A DNA stretch of 64,000 nt from Actinomycetes bacterium (GTDB lineage: Bacteria; Actinomycetota; Acidimicrobiia; Acidimicrobiales; Palsa-688), in assembly GCA_021809105.1 (NCBI GenBank), contig JAKBAM010000008.1:16947-80946 (forward strand), read 5' to 3'. Made by a program: the position numbers and the translations under genes. Shown in pieces: positions 16,906 through 26,549 of this stretch (positions within the stretch are counted from its first letter, which is position 1; each line of letters opens with the position of its first letter). The notes below the pieces were generated by a model that did no database searches, was not told the DNA's origin, and saw nothing but the letters and a program-made list of their open reading frames with translations.

Positions 16906-17565
16906 TCAAGGGGCTGTCAGTTGCTCCCGCTCCCTGGCCTGCAGCCACTCGCCCAACGCCTCCCCGGCGTGGAGGACGTGCTCCTCGGCGATGAGGCGCG
17001 CCGCCCTGCCGTCACGACGCCCGATGGCGTCTAGGAGCGCGGCGTGCTCGGCGAGGCTTCGCTGCTCTTGTTCGGGGAACAGCTCGAAGTAGTTGCTCGG
17101 CACCGCTCGCACTGCGTGGCGGACGAAGGTGAGGAGGCGGGGGGAGCGCGACGCGCGATTGAGCGCCCGATGGAAACGCCAGTTGGCCGTCACCACGTCC
17201 GCCGAGCCGGTGATGGCGTCGGCCACCGAGCGCAGCTCCGCCAGCTCGTCGGGGGTGATCCGGGCAGCCGTCCACTCCGCCGCCTTGCCTGCCAGCGTCG
17301 CCAGCACCGCGAAGTTGTCGACCGCGTCCTCCCAGGTGATACCGATGACGGTGATCCCGCTGCGGGGGGCGATGGACACCAGCCCCTCGTGTGACAGCTC
17401 GATCAGCGCTTCCCGGATCGGGGTGCGGCTGGTGCCGAACTCTTCGGTGATCAGGTCCAGGTCCAGGCGGGAGCCCGGTCGCAGCTGCCCGGTGATGATC
17501 CGGTCGCGTAGCTCGCTGGCCGCCCGTTGACGGACCGTACCGCCTATCGCCTTGAAATCTGGCAT
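16906..17565 (-). CDS. GntR-family regulator, FCD subfamily
   Basis: A 219-residue regulator with an N-terminal winged helix (about 10-75, including FGTSRTPIREALIELSHEGLV) and an all-helical FCD ligand domain whose likely metal ligands are in NWRFHRAL and the C-terminal EEHVLHAG. FCD regulators usually bind organic acids and repress catabolic genes. It is divergent from a flavin monooxygenase, and a perfect palindrome covers its own start codon, so autoregulation together with control of the monooxygenase is likely. Confidence 0.88.
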   Translation of the reverse strand: MPDFKAIGGTVRQRAASELRDRIITGQLRPGSRLDLDLITEEFGTSRTPIREALIELSHEGLVSIAPRSGITVIGITWEDAVDNFAVLATLAGKAAEWTAARITPDELAELRSVADAITGSADVVTANWRFHRALNRASRSPRLLTFVRHAVRAVPSNYFELFPEQEQRSLAEHAALLDAIGRRDGRAARLIAEEHVLHAGEALGEWLQAREREQLTAP

Positions 17566-17574
17566 ATCAGATAT
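17556..17574. promoter_or_regulatory. Candidate GntR operator
   Basis: ATATC-A-GATAT (17564-17574) is a perfect 11-bp palindrome overlapping the gntR start codon. It lies inside a wider inverted repeat AATCTG-N6-CAGATA (17556-17573, one mismatch). The short divergent gap and AT-richness against a GC-rich background support a regulator site. Confidence 0.5.
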
Positions 17575-17602
17575 TACACTTCAGGCGATCGAAAGGGGCG
17601 AC

Positions 17603-18970
17603 GTGAGCCAAGACACAAGTCGGCAGATGTCACTGGTGGGATTCATGCAGGCGGGGAGCACGACGGTCTACGCCGGATCGTGGCGCCACCCGGCCACCGA
17701 CCACGGCTTCCTCACCCAGGACTTCTACAAGAAGCTCGGTCGGACCCTCGAAGAGGGGTGCTTCGACCTCATGTTCTTCGACGACCGGCTTGCCATGCCG
17801 GGAATCTACGGCGGATCGGTGGCCGATGCCGTCCGGCTCGGAGCGCGCCCGGTCAAGCTGGACCTCTCGGTCGTCCTGGGCGTGGTGGCGGGCGCCACCC
17901 GGTCGATCGGGCTGGGAGCCACGTACTCGACGACGTACTACACGCCCTTCCACGTCGCGCGTACTTTCTCCACCCTCGACCACCTCTCCGGTGGCAGGGC
18001 CGCGTGGAACGTGGTCACGTCGGTCAACGACTCGGAAGCTCAGAACTACGGGCTCGAAGAGCACCTGGGCCACGACGACCGCTACGACCGGGCCGACGAG
18101 TTCCTCGAGGCGACCACCGGGCTGTGGGACACGTGGGAGGACGACGCACTGGTCCTCGACCGCTCCACCCCGATCTTCGCCGACCCGACCAAGGTCCACG
18201 AGCTGCGCCACGAAGGCAAGTGGTTCAAGGTGCGAGGGCCACTCACCCTGCCCCGATCGCCCCAGGGGCGCCCCGTGCTGCTGCAGGCGGGCTCGTCGGG
18301 CCGCGGCCGCGACTTCGCCGCCCGCTGGGCGGAGCTCATCTTCACCGGCGACCCCGACATCAACATCGCCCGGTCCCACTACAAAGACCAGAAGACCCGC
18401 ATAGGCGAGCTGGGCCGCGACCCCGCAACGGTCAAGATGCTCCCGATGGCCTACACCGTCGTGGGGGAATCCCGGGCCCACGCCGAGGAGCGCGAGCGGT
18501 TGTTCCTCGATGAGCTCGTCGACCCGGCTGCGTCGCTCACCCTGCTGTCAGAGCTGATGAACTACGACTTCTCCGGCCTGCAGCTCGACTCGCCGATCAC
18601 CGACGAGCTGATCGGCTCCGTGTCGGGTATCCGGGGCCTGGTGCAGAACCTGCGCCAGCACATCGGTGGGGACAACGTCACCCTCGCCGACCTGGCAGGC
18701 CACCGGGCCACCCTGCTCCAAGGCCCGCGCTTCGTCGGGACCGCCACCGAGATCGCCGATCAGATGGAGGAGTGGTTCCACGGGGATGCCTGTGACGGCT
18801 TCGTCATCGCCGCCACGCACGTCCCCGGCGCCTACGAGGACATGGTCCGGCTGGTGGTCCCCCAACTCCAGCGCCGCGGCCTCTTCCGCGACCGGTACAC
18901 GGGGACGACTCTCCGCGACCACCTCGGCATCTCTCGGCCCGAGGCTGCCCCGCTCGGGTCGGCTGGCTAG
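17603..18970 (+). CDS. NtaA/SnaA/DszA-family flavin-dependent monooxygenase
   Basis: A 455-residue bacterial luciferase-like monooxygenase of the group acting on nitrilotriacetate, pristinamycin or dibenzothiophene sulfone. Typical blocks are HPATDHGFLTQDFY, FFDDRLAMP, GLGATYSTTYYTPFHVARTFSTLDHLSGGRAAWNVVTS (in segments) and VLLQAGSSGRGRDFA. It needs reduced FMN from a separate reductase; none is adjacent. GTG 17603 is chosen over the open frame from 17552 because GAAAGGGG lies just upstream and it fits the family length. Probably controlled by the divergent GntR protein. The substrate is not visible. Confidence 0.85.
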   Translation: MSQDTSRQMSLVGFMQAGSTTVYAGSWRHPATDHGFLTQDFYKKLGRTLEEGCFDLMFFDDRLAMPGIYGGSVADAVRLGARPVKLDLSVVLGVVAGATRSIGLGATYSTTYYTPFHVARTFSTLDHLSGGRAAWNVVTSVNDSEAQNYGLEEHLGHDDRYDRADEFLEATTGLWDTWEDDALVLDRSTPIFADPTKVHELRHEGKWFKVRGPLTLPRSPQGRPVLLQAGSSGRGRDFAARWAELIFTGDPDINIARSHYKDQKTRIGELGRDPATVKMLPMAYTVVGESRAHAEERERLFLDELVDPAASLTLLSELMNYDFSGLQLDSPITDELIGSVSGIRGLVQNLRQHIGGDNVTLADLAGHRATLLQGPRFVGTATEIADQMEEWFHGDACDGFVIAATHVPGAYEDMVRLVVPQLQRRGLFRDRYTGTTLRDHLGISRPEAAPLGSAG

Positions 18971-19001
18971 TCTCTGACGGCCTACTGCCCGGGAGGCAAC
19001 C

Positions 19002-19976
19002 TTGCGACAAACTCGACGCCGGCGCTCTGAGCTGGCCACACCCGCCAGCAACGAAGGAATGTGCGAGAAGGCGGCGCGCTCGGGCGCCGACCTTGTGTTC
19101 TTGGACCTCGAAGATGCCTGCGCTCCTTCCGTCAAGGAAACCGCACGCTCCATCGCAGTGGGGGCCCTGACCGGCTTGGACTGGGGAAGCACGGTCCGGG
19201 CGGTGCGGGTCAACGGTCTGGACACCCCCTGGTGCCACGGGGACATCATCGAGATCGTGACGGGGGCGCGCCAGTCGTTGGACGTCATCATCGTGCCGAA
19301 GGCCCGCTCCGCCCGCGACGTCTGGTGGGTCGACGTCCTGCTGACGCAGCTGGAGGCCAAGCTGGGCATAGAGGAGCCGATCGGGCTCGAGGTGCTCATC
19401 GAGGAAGCCGAAGGCCTGGCCAACGCCGTGGAGATCGCCCGCTCCAGCGCTCGCCTCGAGGCGATCATCTTCGGTGCCGGTGACCTGTCCGCCTCGCAGC
19501 AGGCGCGGGTGGACGGCAATTTCGATCCGGTCAGCGAGTACCCCGGCGACTTCTGGCACTTCGCCCGGGTCCAGGTGGTGACCGCCGCTCGGGTGGGCCG
19601 CATCGATGCCATCGACGCCCCGTACCCCGCATACCGGGACCCGGACGGCTACCGGCGGGCCGCGGTCCATGCGAGCCTCCTCGGCTTCGACGGCAAGTGG
19701 GCCATCCACCCGGACCAGATCGCCATCGCCAATGACGTCTTCGCGCCCACGCCCGAAGAGGTCGAGGAGGCTCGCATGGCCATCGACGCCTACCGGAGCG
19801 CGGAGAGCGGGGGGGTGGGAGCCATCGGGCGTGACGGCAAGCTGGTCGACGCCGCCCACATGCGGCATGCCGCGACGACTCTGCGCAAGGCGGGCCTGCC
19901 CGCGGGCGGGGGCGGGGAGGGTGGCAGCAGCGGCTCCGAGGGTGACGCTCAGAGGGTGAGCAGCGCCGGCAGTTGA
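19002..19976 (+). CDS. HpcH/HpaI aldolase family, CitE-like (malyl-CoA lyase/thioesterase-like)
   Basis: A 324-residue TIM-barrel lyase with the start-of-barrel Arg and ATPASNEGM, the magnesium-site FLDLEDA (33-39), Glu in GLEVLIEEAEG and Asp in FGAGDLSAS. Relatives cleave or hydrolyse malyl-, citramalyl- or beta-methylmalyl-CoA. The start is TTG at 19002, supported by GGGAGG at 18991-18996. The last 25 or so residues are a Gly/Ser-rich tail unlike the fold, and its coding sequence overlaps the end of the convergent ACAD gene by 28 bp. It may take the short-chain acyl-CoA products of the neighbouring pathway. Confidence 0.82.
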   Translation: MRQTRRRRSELATPASNEGMCEKAARSGADLVFLDLEDACAPSVKETARSIAVGALTGLDWGSTVRAVRVNGLDTPWCHGDIIEIVTGARQSLDVIIVPKARSARDVWWVDVLLTQLEAKLGIEEPIGLEVLIEEAEGLANAVEIARSSARLEAIIFGAGDLSASQQARVDGNFDPVSEYPGDFWHFARVQVVTAARVGRIDAIDAPYPAYRDPDGYRRAAVHASLLGFDGKWAIHPDQIAIANDVFAPTPEEVEEARMAIDAYRSAESGGVGAIGRDGKLVDAAHMRHAATTLRKAGLPAGGGGEGGSSGSEGDAQRVSSAGS

Positions 19977-20923
19977 CGGCTGGCTAGCAGCCGGGTGCCG
20001 AGGTCGTCGGTCAGCGACCGCGCCGAACCGAACAGCTGGTCGAGGACGAGGATCCGCCGGAAGTACCGGTGGAACGGGTGCTCGGCGGTGAAGCCAATGC
20101 CGGCGAGCACCTGCTGGCAGTGGCGGGCGGTCGTGCGAGCCCCCCGCCCAGCCAGCGCCTTGGCGGCGGCGGCCAGCTCTGGGGATGGGATGTCCCACGC
20201 CGCGTCGAGCACCCCGTCTGCCGCCTCGATGGCCACCAGCGCTTCGGCCAGGCGGTGGCGGACGGCTTGGAACTTGCCGATCGGCTGGCCGAACTGGATC
20301 CGATTGTTGGCGTGGTCGCGCGCCAGCTCGAGCATCGTCCTGGCGGCGCCGATCAGCTCATGAGCGACCGCCATCTGTGCCAGAGCGACGGCTTCGGGCC
20401 ACCCGCGGGTGGCCTCCCCGGCGATCGGGCGGAATGGGATTCCATTGCCGGACACCTCGGCGATGGCCAGGGCCGGATCCAACCCGCCCACCGGGCCCAC
20501 GGCGAGGGCGGACCGCTCGACGGTCACCGCCAGGGTGGTCCCCGAGGCGCCTGGGTCCTTCGCCACGACCAGCACGGTCTCTCTGCGGTCCAGGTCGGCG
20601 GCGCCGAGGCCCCCGACGGTGAGCTGATCGCCGGCGAGCTCGGCCGGGGGTGCCCAGGAGCCGAGTCCCGGGAGGATCACGCCGTGCTCCGCGGGAGACT
20701 CGAGGCCCAGGCCGGCCGCCACCACAGTCGCCAGTGCCGAGGAGGTGACGTTGGCGGATCCCTGCAGGGCAAAGAGGACCGATACGGCGGCACGGCGGTC
20801 GACGGCCAACGCGTCTTGCCAGCCGAGCTCGATCAGGGCGGCGTCGAGGGCCGCGCCGGTGTGGCGCTCGGTGGCTTGGCGGATGCTTCGCTCGAACAGC
20901 TCCAGATCGTGTCCCTCGATCAT
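19949..20923 (-). CDS. Acyl-CoA dehydrogenase, small subunit-like
   Basis: A 324-residue ACAD homologue lacking the xxEPxxGSD flavin motif and a recognisable catalytic Glu, with a conserved C-terminal domain (ANNRIQFGQPIGKFQAVRHRL and GIGFTAEHPFHRYFRR). It starts at ATG 20923, overlapping the stop of the upstream full-length ACAD by 4 bp (ATGA). As with the pair at 13924-16087, this is the arrangement of heteromeric actinobacterial FadE pairs. Its 3' end overlaps the convergent CitE-like gene by 28 bp. Confidence 0.83.
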   Translation of the reverse strand: MIEGHDLELFERSIRQATERHTGAALDAALIELGWQDALAVDRRAAVSVLFALQGSANVTSSALATVVAAGLGLESPAEHGVILPGLGSWAPPAELAGDQLTVGGLGAADLDRRETVLVVAKDPGASGTTLAVTVERSALAVGPVGGLDPALAIAEVSGNGIPFRPIAGEATRGWPEAVALAQMAVAHELIGAARTMLELARDHANNRIQFGQPIGKFQAVRHRLAEALVAIEAADGVLDAAWDIPSPELAAAAKALAGRGARTTARHCQQVLAGIGFTAEHPFHRYFRRILVLDQLFGSARSLTDDLGTRLLASRQLPALLTL

Positions 20924-22050
20924 CGGTCGTCGCCGAGATCCAGGATCCGGCGGGCAATGATGTTCCGCTGGATCTCGGCGCTGCCGCCGTAGATGGTGGC
21001 CGCCCGGGAGTAGAGGAACTCCGACCGCCAGCGCCTGCTCGCGCCGTCGTCGCCGAGGACCACCTCGCCTGCCAGTCCCGCCGCCGCCAGGTCGAACACC
21101 GCCTGCTCGGCCGTCGCCACCAGGACCTTGTCCACGGAGGTCTCCGGGCCGAGGGGGTCGCCCGCGGCCATGCGGTACTGCGTCGCTCGGGATCGCGCCC
21201 GGAAGGCGTAGAGGATCTGGACCACTTCGCCGACCTCGGCGGGGCTCAGGGCGCCGGCGGGGACAGCGGCCAGCAGGTGCTCGAGCTTGCGGTGCAGGTA
21301 CGCGCCCTTGTGCCAGAGTGACGTGCTGCGCTCGTAAGGCAGCAGGTCCATGGCCACCGACCATCCCTTGTCCACCTCACCCAGCGTCCGCTCGAAGGGG
21401 ACCGCCACGTCGTCGTAGAAGACCTCGGAGAACTCGTCCACGCCGTGCATGGTTTGCAGGGGCCGGACCGTGATCCCCGGGCTGTCCATGTCGATGAACA
21501 GCGCCGTGATGCCCCGGTGCGCCGACTCCTGAGAGCCGGTCCTGGTGAGGAGCACGCAGCGTGCGGCGTACTGCGCGTAGCTGGTCCAGACCTTCTGGCC
21601 GCTCACCCGCCACCCGTCGTCGGTGCGCGTGGCGCGGCAGGTCAACGACGCCAGGTTGCTCCCGGTCCCGGGCTCGGAGAAGCCCTGGCACCAGGTCTCG
21701 TCCCCCCGGAGCAGTCTCGGCACCAACGAGGCTGCCAGCTCGGGTCGGGCGAAGCCGATCATGGTGGGGGCCAGCACTTCGGTCATCGAGTAGACACCCG
21801 GCTCGACCACGTCACGCGCAGTGAGGGCCTCGCCCAGGTAGGCCCGCAGGATCGGTGAACCGCCGAGGCCGCCTACCCGCTCGGGCCATCCCCAGCGCAC
21901 CCAGCCGGCCTCGTACCCGAGCCTCTTGACCTTGGCGAGCTGGGCCATCTGCTGGTCGAGTGTGCCGAGGCCCGGATGGTCGGGCGCCAAGGCGTCCTCT
22001 TGCTCGTCCAGCCAGTGGTCGACGCCCTTGCGAAAAGAGTCGAGCTCCAT
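20920..22050 (-). CDS. Acyl-CoA dehydrogenase, large subunit-like
   Basis: A 376-residue ACAD with GFSEPGTGSN as flavin motif, QKVWTSYAQYA, a Glu in LLPYERSTS as candidate base and YGGSAEIQRNIIARRIL at the C-terminus. It pairs with the small subunit encoded directly downstream. ATG 22050 lies seven bases after the SDR stop; GTG at 22053 or 22074 (the latter overlapping the SDR by 17 bp) are possible starts, and no clear Shine-Dalgarno decides between them. SDR, large and small subunit form one minus-strand operon. Confidence 0.87.
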   Translation of the reverse strand: MELDSFRKGVDHWLDEQEDALAPDHPGLGTLDQQMAQLAKVKRLGYEAGWVRWGWPERVGGLGGSPILRAYLGEALTARDVVEPGVYSMTEVLAPTMIGFARPELAASLVPRLLRGDETWCQGFSEPGTGSNLASLTCRATRTDDGWRVSGQKVWTSYAQYAARCVLLTRTGSQESAHRGITALFIDMDSPGITVRPLQTMHGVDEFSEVFYDDVAVPFERTLGEVDKGWSVAMDLLPYERSTSLWHKGAYLHRKLEHLLAAVPAGALSPAEVGEVVQILYAFRARSRATQYRMAAGDPLGPETSVDKVLVATAEQAVFDLAAAGLAGEVVLGDDGASRRWRSEFLYSRAATIYGGSAEIQRNIIARRILDLGDDR

Positions 22051-22057
22051 CACATCG

Positions 22058-22843
22058 TCACGGGAGCTGGCCACGGCTCTCGAGGAACGGTTGGGTGTAG
22101 GCGATCTGGCCGGTCAAGGTCGCCGGGTCTCCGCTGCAGAGGATGAGGACCGTCTCGGTGATCAGACCGACGTCCTCGGTGTCGGTCTTCGCCAGGTCGA
22201 GCGCCCCTGCGCCGGGCGTGGGTACCGGCTTCCAAGGGGCCGCGGCGTTGACCGCGATGCCGCTCGAGTACAGCTCGGCGGCCAGGCTCACGGTGAGGCG
22301 GTCCAGCGCGGCCTTGACGGTGCCGTACATGCCGAACCCGGCGGAGGCATCGAAGTCGGAGAACGGAGGACCAGGGGGACGGTCGCCGGCGATCGAGGTC
22401 AGGTTGAGGATCCAGCCCCGCCCCCGCTCGCGCATGCGGGGCAGCACCAGCTGTGTGAGGTGGAGCGGCGCCAGCACGTGCATCTCCATCATGAGCCGTG
22501 CCCGTCGCTCCGGGAACTCGTCCAGCGGGCGGAGGAAGGTCACCGCCGCGTTGTTCACCAGGATGTCGGGCGCCCCGACCTGGCGCTCGACCTCGGCTAC
22601 CACCCGCTCACGGTCTTCGGCCTTGGAGATGTCGGCCTGCACCGCTACCGAACGGCCGCCGGCGGCGTTGATCTCGTCGCAGGTCTCGCGCAGTGAGCCC
22701 TGCTGTCCCGGATCGGGATCCATCGTGCGGGCCGTGATGGCCACCGTGGCGCCCTCGGATGCCAGCTTCTCGGCGATGGCCTTGCCGAGACCCCGGCTGG
22801 CGCCCGTGACGAGCGCTACCTTTCCCTCACAGCGGTTGCCCAA
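22058..22843 (-). CDS. Short-chain dehydrogenase/reductase
   Basis: A 261-residue classical SDR with GASRGLG at 14-20, NNAA at 97-100, Ser150, Tyr173 and Lys177 (YGTVK). The Arg after beta-2 (ITARTMD) suggests NADP(H). It is the first gene of an operon with a heteromeric ACAD pair, consistent with a 3-hydroxyacyl or ring-hydroxyl step. It is divergent from the second APH kinase gene across 76 bp, in which I see no strong promoter or operator. Confidence 0.86.
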   Translation of the reverse strand: MGNRCEGKVALVTGASRGLGKAIAEKLASEGATVAITARTMDPDPGQQGSLRETCDEINAAGGRSVAVQADISKAEDRERVVAEVERQVGAPDILVNNAAVTFLRPLDEFPERRARLMMEMHVLAPLHLTQLVLPRMRERGRGWILNLTSIAGDRPPGPPFSDFDASAGFGMYGTVKAALDRLTVSLAAELYSSGIAVNAAAPWKPVPTPGAGALDLAKTDTEDVGLITETVLILCSGDPATLTGQIAYTQPFLESRGQLP

Positions 22844-22919
22844 GGCTCTTCCCCTCGTAGTGCGGCGCCGCCAGACTAGCCGGCCCTCCCTCAGCGCTCA
22901 GACGGGGATTGATGACACC

Positions 22920-23891
22920 ATGACCGCCATCCAGCTCGACGTCCACCAGCTCCAGGAGCGGCTGGCGTCCATCGATGTCCGCGACGTGCGACCGCTGTCG
23001 GGCGGTGCCTCGAGCCTCACGTATGTCGGTTCGATGGGCGATGAACGAGTGGTCGTCAAAGTGGCGCCCCCTGGCGTAGCCCCCCTGCGGAACCGGGACG
23101 TGCTGCGCCAGGCTCGACTGATGCGGGCTCTCCAGCAGACTCCGGTGCCCGTTCCCCGCGTCGTCTGGGAGGACGCCGGCGATCCGCCCGACACGCCGCC
23201 CCTGTTCGTGATGACCTTCGCCGAGGGATCCTCGTCGGAGCCGCTGTTCGACCGGGACTGCGACGACGACGCCACCAAAGTGGCCGAGGCGGCCCGCAAC
23301 GCCGCCCGGACCCTCGCCCAGGTGCACGCCATCGAACCCGCCGACTTGGGCTTGTCCGCCGAGCCGGTAGTCGGCCCCGTGGCCGAGGTCGACCGGTGGA
23401 GCCGGCTGCTCCAGACCGTCGACGCCGCCTTGGTGCCCGGATGGGAGGATGTCGCTGCGCAGCTGCGCAGCCGCGAGCCGGCGGGCGTCCGAATCGGCCT
23501 GGTGCACGGCGACTTCCGCCTCGGCAACCTGCTCAGGAGCGGCAGCCGCATCACCGCGGTCGTCGACTGGGAGATCTGGTCCCTCGGGGATCCACGGGTC
23601 GATCTGGGCTGGTTCCTAGCCAACTGCGATCCGGCCACCTACCGGCGCGACACCCCCCAGGCGTCGTGGTTGCCGTCGCTCGACGAGCTCACCGAGACCT
23701 ACAGCCGTACCCTCGGGAGAGAGGTGCCGGACCTGCGATGGTTCCGGGCGCTCGCGTGCTTCAAATCGAGCGCCACCTGGTCGCTGATCGTGAAGCACGA
23801 TCGGCGCCGCGCCGAGCCCGACCCCGCCGTCGAGGAGGTGGGGAGGCAGCTGCCGGGCCTGCTCGATCAGGCCCGGCAGCTCCTCGGCTGA
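22920..23891 (+). CDS. APH-family phosphotransferase, ACAD10/11 kinase-domain-like (second copy)
   Basis: A 323-residue kinase with a likely ATP-binding Lys47 (VVVKVAPPG), catalytic loop HGDFRLGN at 196-203 and DWE at 216-218, then LGDPRVDLGW. It resembles the kinase at 6346-7380 in length and motifs but is clearly a separate paralogue. The convergent neighbour is again an ACAD10/11-like dehydrogenase, whose stop abuts this one in TGATCA (23889-23894). The repeated pairing argues for kinase and dehydrogenase acting on one intermediate, probably a hydroxyacyl-CoA. GGGG at 22904-22907 is the only ribosome-binding hint. Confidence 0.82.
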   Translation: MTAIQLDVHQLQERLASIDVRDVRPLSGGASSLTYVGSMGDERVVVKVAPPGVAPLRNRDVLRQARLMRALQQTPVPVPRVVWEDAGDPPDTPPLFVMTFAEGSSSEPLFDRDCDDDATKVAEAARNAARTLAQVHAIEPADLGLSAEPVVGPVAEVDRWSRLLQTVDAALVPGWEDVAAQLRSREPAGVRIGLVHGDFRLGNLLRSGSRITAVVDWEIWSLGDPRVDLGWFLANCDPATYRRDTPQASWLPSLDELTETYSRTLGREVPDLRWFRALACFKSSATWSLIVKHDRRRAEPDPAVEEVGRQLPGLLDQARQLLG

Positions 23892-25190
23892 TCAGCGGAC
23901 CGGCACGATCCCCTCGAGCCGCTCGGCGTACTTGGCCTGCGCCGCCTCCCGCCGCCGGACTAGGTGCTCGGAAGGGAAGAGGTCGGGTGCGGGGGTGTAA
24001 CCCTTGAGGATCTGGCGTGCGAGGGTGACCTTGTGGACCTCCGTCGGCCCGTCCGCCAACCCGAGGACGAACGACTCCACCAGGTAGCGCACGAGCGGCA
24101 TCTCGTTGGTCGTCCCGAGCGACCCGTGCAGCTGGAGCGCCCGCGCCGACACGTCGTGGAGGACCTTCTGCATCATGGCCTTGACCGCCGAGATGTCGGC
24201 CCGCACGGCCCGGTAGTCCCCAAGCTGGTCGATCTTCCACGCCGTCTGCATCGTGAGCAGCCGGAAGGACTCGATCTCCATCCAGGAGTCGGCGATCATC
24301 TCCTGCACCATCTGCTTGTTGCCGAGCATCTCGCCCTGGGTGTGGCGCGACACGGCGCGCTCGCAGATCATGTCGAAGATGCGCCGCACCAGGCCGACGG
24401 TGCGCATGGCGTGGTGGATCCTCCCGCCCCCGAGCCGGGTCTGGGCGACGGCGAAAGCACCCCCGCGAGGGCCGAGCATGTGATCTGCCGGAACCCTGAC
24501 ACCTTCGTAGCGGACATAGGCCTCGTAGCCGTCACCGACCGGCTCGTAGCCCATGCCGACGTCCCGCAGCACATTGATGCCGGGGGTCTCCACCGGGACG
24601 ACGAACATGGAGTGCCGCTGGTAGGGAGCGGCGTCGGGATCGGTGACGGCCATCACGATCAAGAAGGCGGCGAGGGACGCGAACGACGTGAACCACTTCT
24701 CGCCGTGGATGACCCATTCGTCCCCGTCGAGCGTGGCGCTGGTGGTGAACACCTTGGGGTCGGCCCCCCCTTGTGGCTCGGTCATCGAGAACGCCGACAC
24801 GATGCGGTTGTCCAGCAGCGGTTCGAGGTAGCGAGCCTTCAGCTCGGACGTGCCGTAATGGGCCAGGATCTCGCTGTTGCCCGAGTCGGGCGCCTGGGAG
24901 CCGAAGACGATCGGCGCGCACACCGAGCGGCCGAGGATCTCGTTGAGGAGGGCCAGCTTGACCTGCCCGTACCCCGGCCCTCCGAGATGCGATCCCAGAT
25001 GGGTGGCCCAAAGGCCGCGCTCTTTGACCAGCTTCTGCAACGGCGGTATCAGCGCTTGGCGGACCGGGTCCTTCAGGTCATGCGATTCCACCACCACGTA
25101 GTCGAGCGGCTCGCACTCCTCCCGCACGAACTCGTCGGCCCATTTGAGAGCTGCTGCGTACTCAGGGTCAGTCGAGAAATCCCAGGCCAT
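23892..25190 (-). CDS. Acyl-CoA dehydrogenase, ACAD10/ACAD11-like (second copy)
   Basis: A 432-residue ACAD closely resembling the one at 5048-6349: both begin with MxWDFxTxPEY, share LGGGRIHHAMRTxG and SMTEPQGGAD, and carry LADGPTEVHK near the end (here Asp380 in the catalytic Glu position). ATG 25190 is preferred because AGGAG lies five bases upstream; two GTG codons precede it in frame. It faces the second APH kinase, while the first copy is co-transcribed with its kinase. Divergent from the thiolase across a region with a strong palindrome. Confidence 0.88.
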   Translation of the reverse strand: MAWDFSTDPEYAAALKWADEFVREECEPLDYVVVESHDLKDPVRQALIPPLQKLVKERGLWATHLGSHLGGPGYGQVKLALLNEILGRSVCAPIVFGSQAPDSGNSEILAHYGTSELKARYLEPLLDNRIVSAFSMTEPQGGADPKVFTTSATLDGDEWVIHGEKWFTSFASLAAFLIVMAVTDPDAAPYQRHSMFVVPVETPGINVLRDVGMGYEPVGDGYEAYVRYEGVRVPADHMLGPRGGAFAVAQTRLGGGRIHHAMRTVGLVRRIFDMICERAVSRHTQGEMLGNKQMVQEMIADSWMEIESFRLLTMQTAWKIDQLGDYRAVRADISAVKAMMQKVLHDVSARALQLHGSLGTTNEMPLVRYLVESFVLGLADGPTEVHKVTLARQILKGYTPAPDLFPSEHLVRRREAAQAKYAERLEGIVPVR

Positions 25191-25258
25191 CACCACTCCT
25201 GTCCCGCGATCGGCGGGTTCTGTCGCTCGCCCGGCGACCGCTCCCGCTGTATGTAGTG

Positions 25259-25283
25259 TCTACGATGACGCCAATACTGGCGT
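25259..25283. promoter_or_regulatory. 16-bp perfect palindrome in the ACAD/thiolase divergent region
   Basis: ACGCCA-ATAC-TGGCGT at 25268-25283 is a perfect inverted repeat, preceded by GTAG-TGT-CTAC (25253-25263). The flanking 13-mer TCTACGATGACGC (25259-25271) recurs at 53360-53372 at the aldehyde dehydrogenase promoter. Probable operator of an acyl-CoA-responsive regulator encoded elsewhere; the family is unknown. Confidence 0.5.
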
Positions 25284-25319
25284 AGGAGCGGGCCGGATTG
25301 CGAACCAAGGCAGGTTGAC

Positions 25320-26549
<1,230 letters not shown>

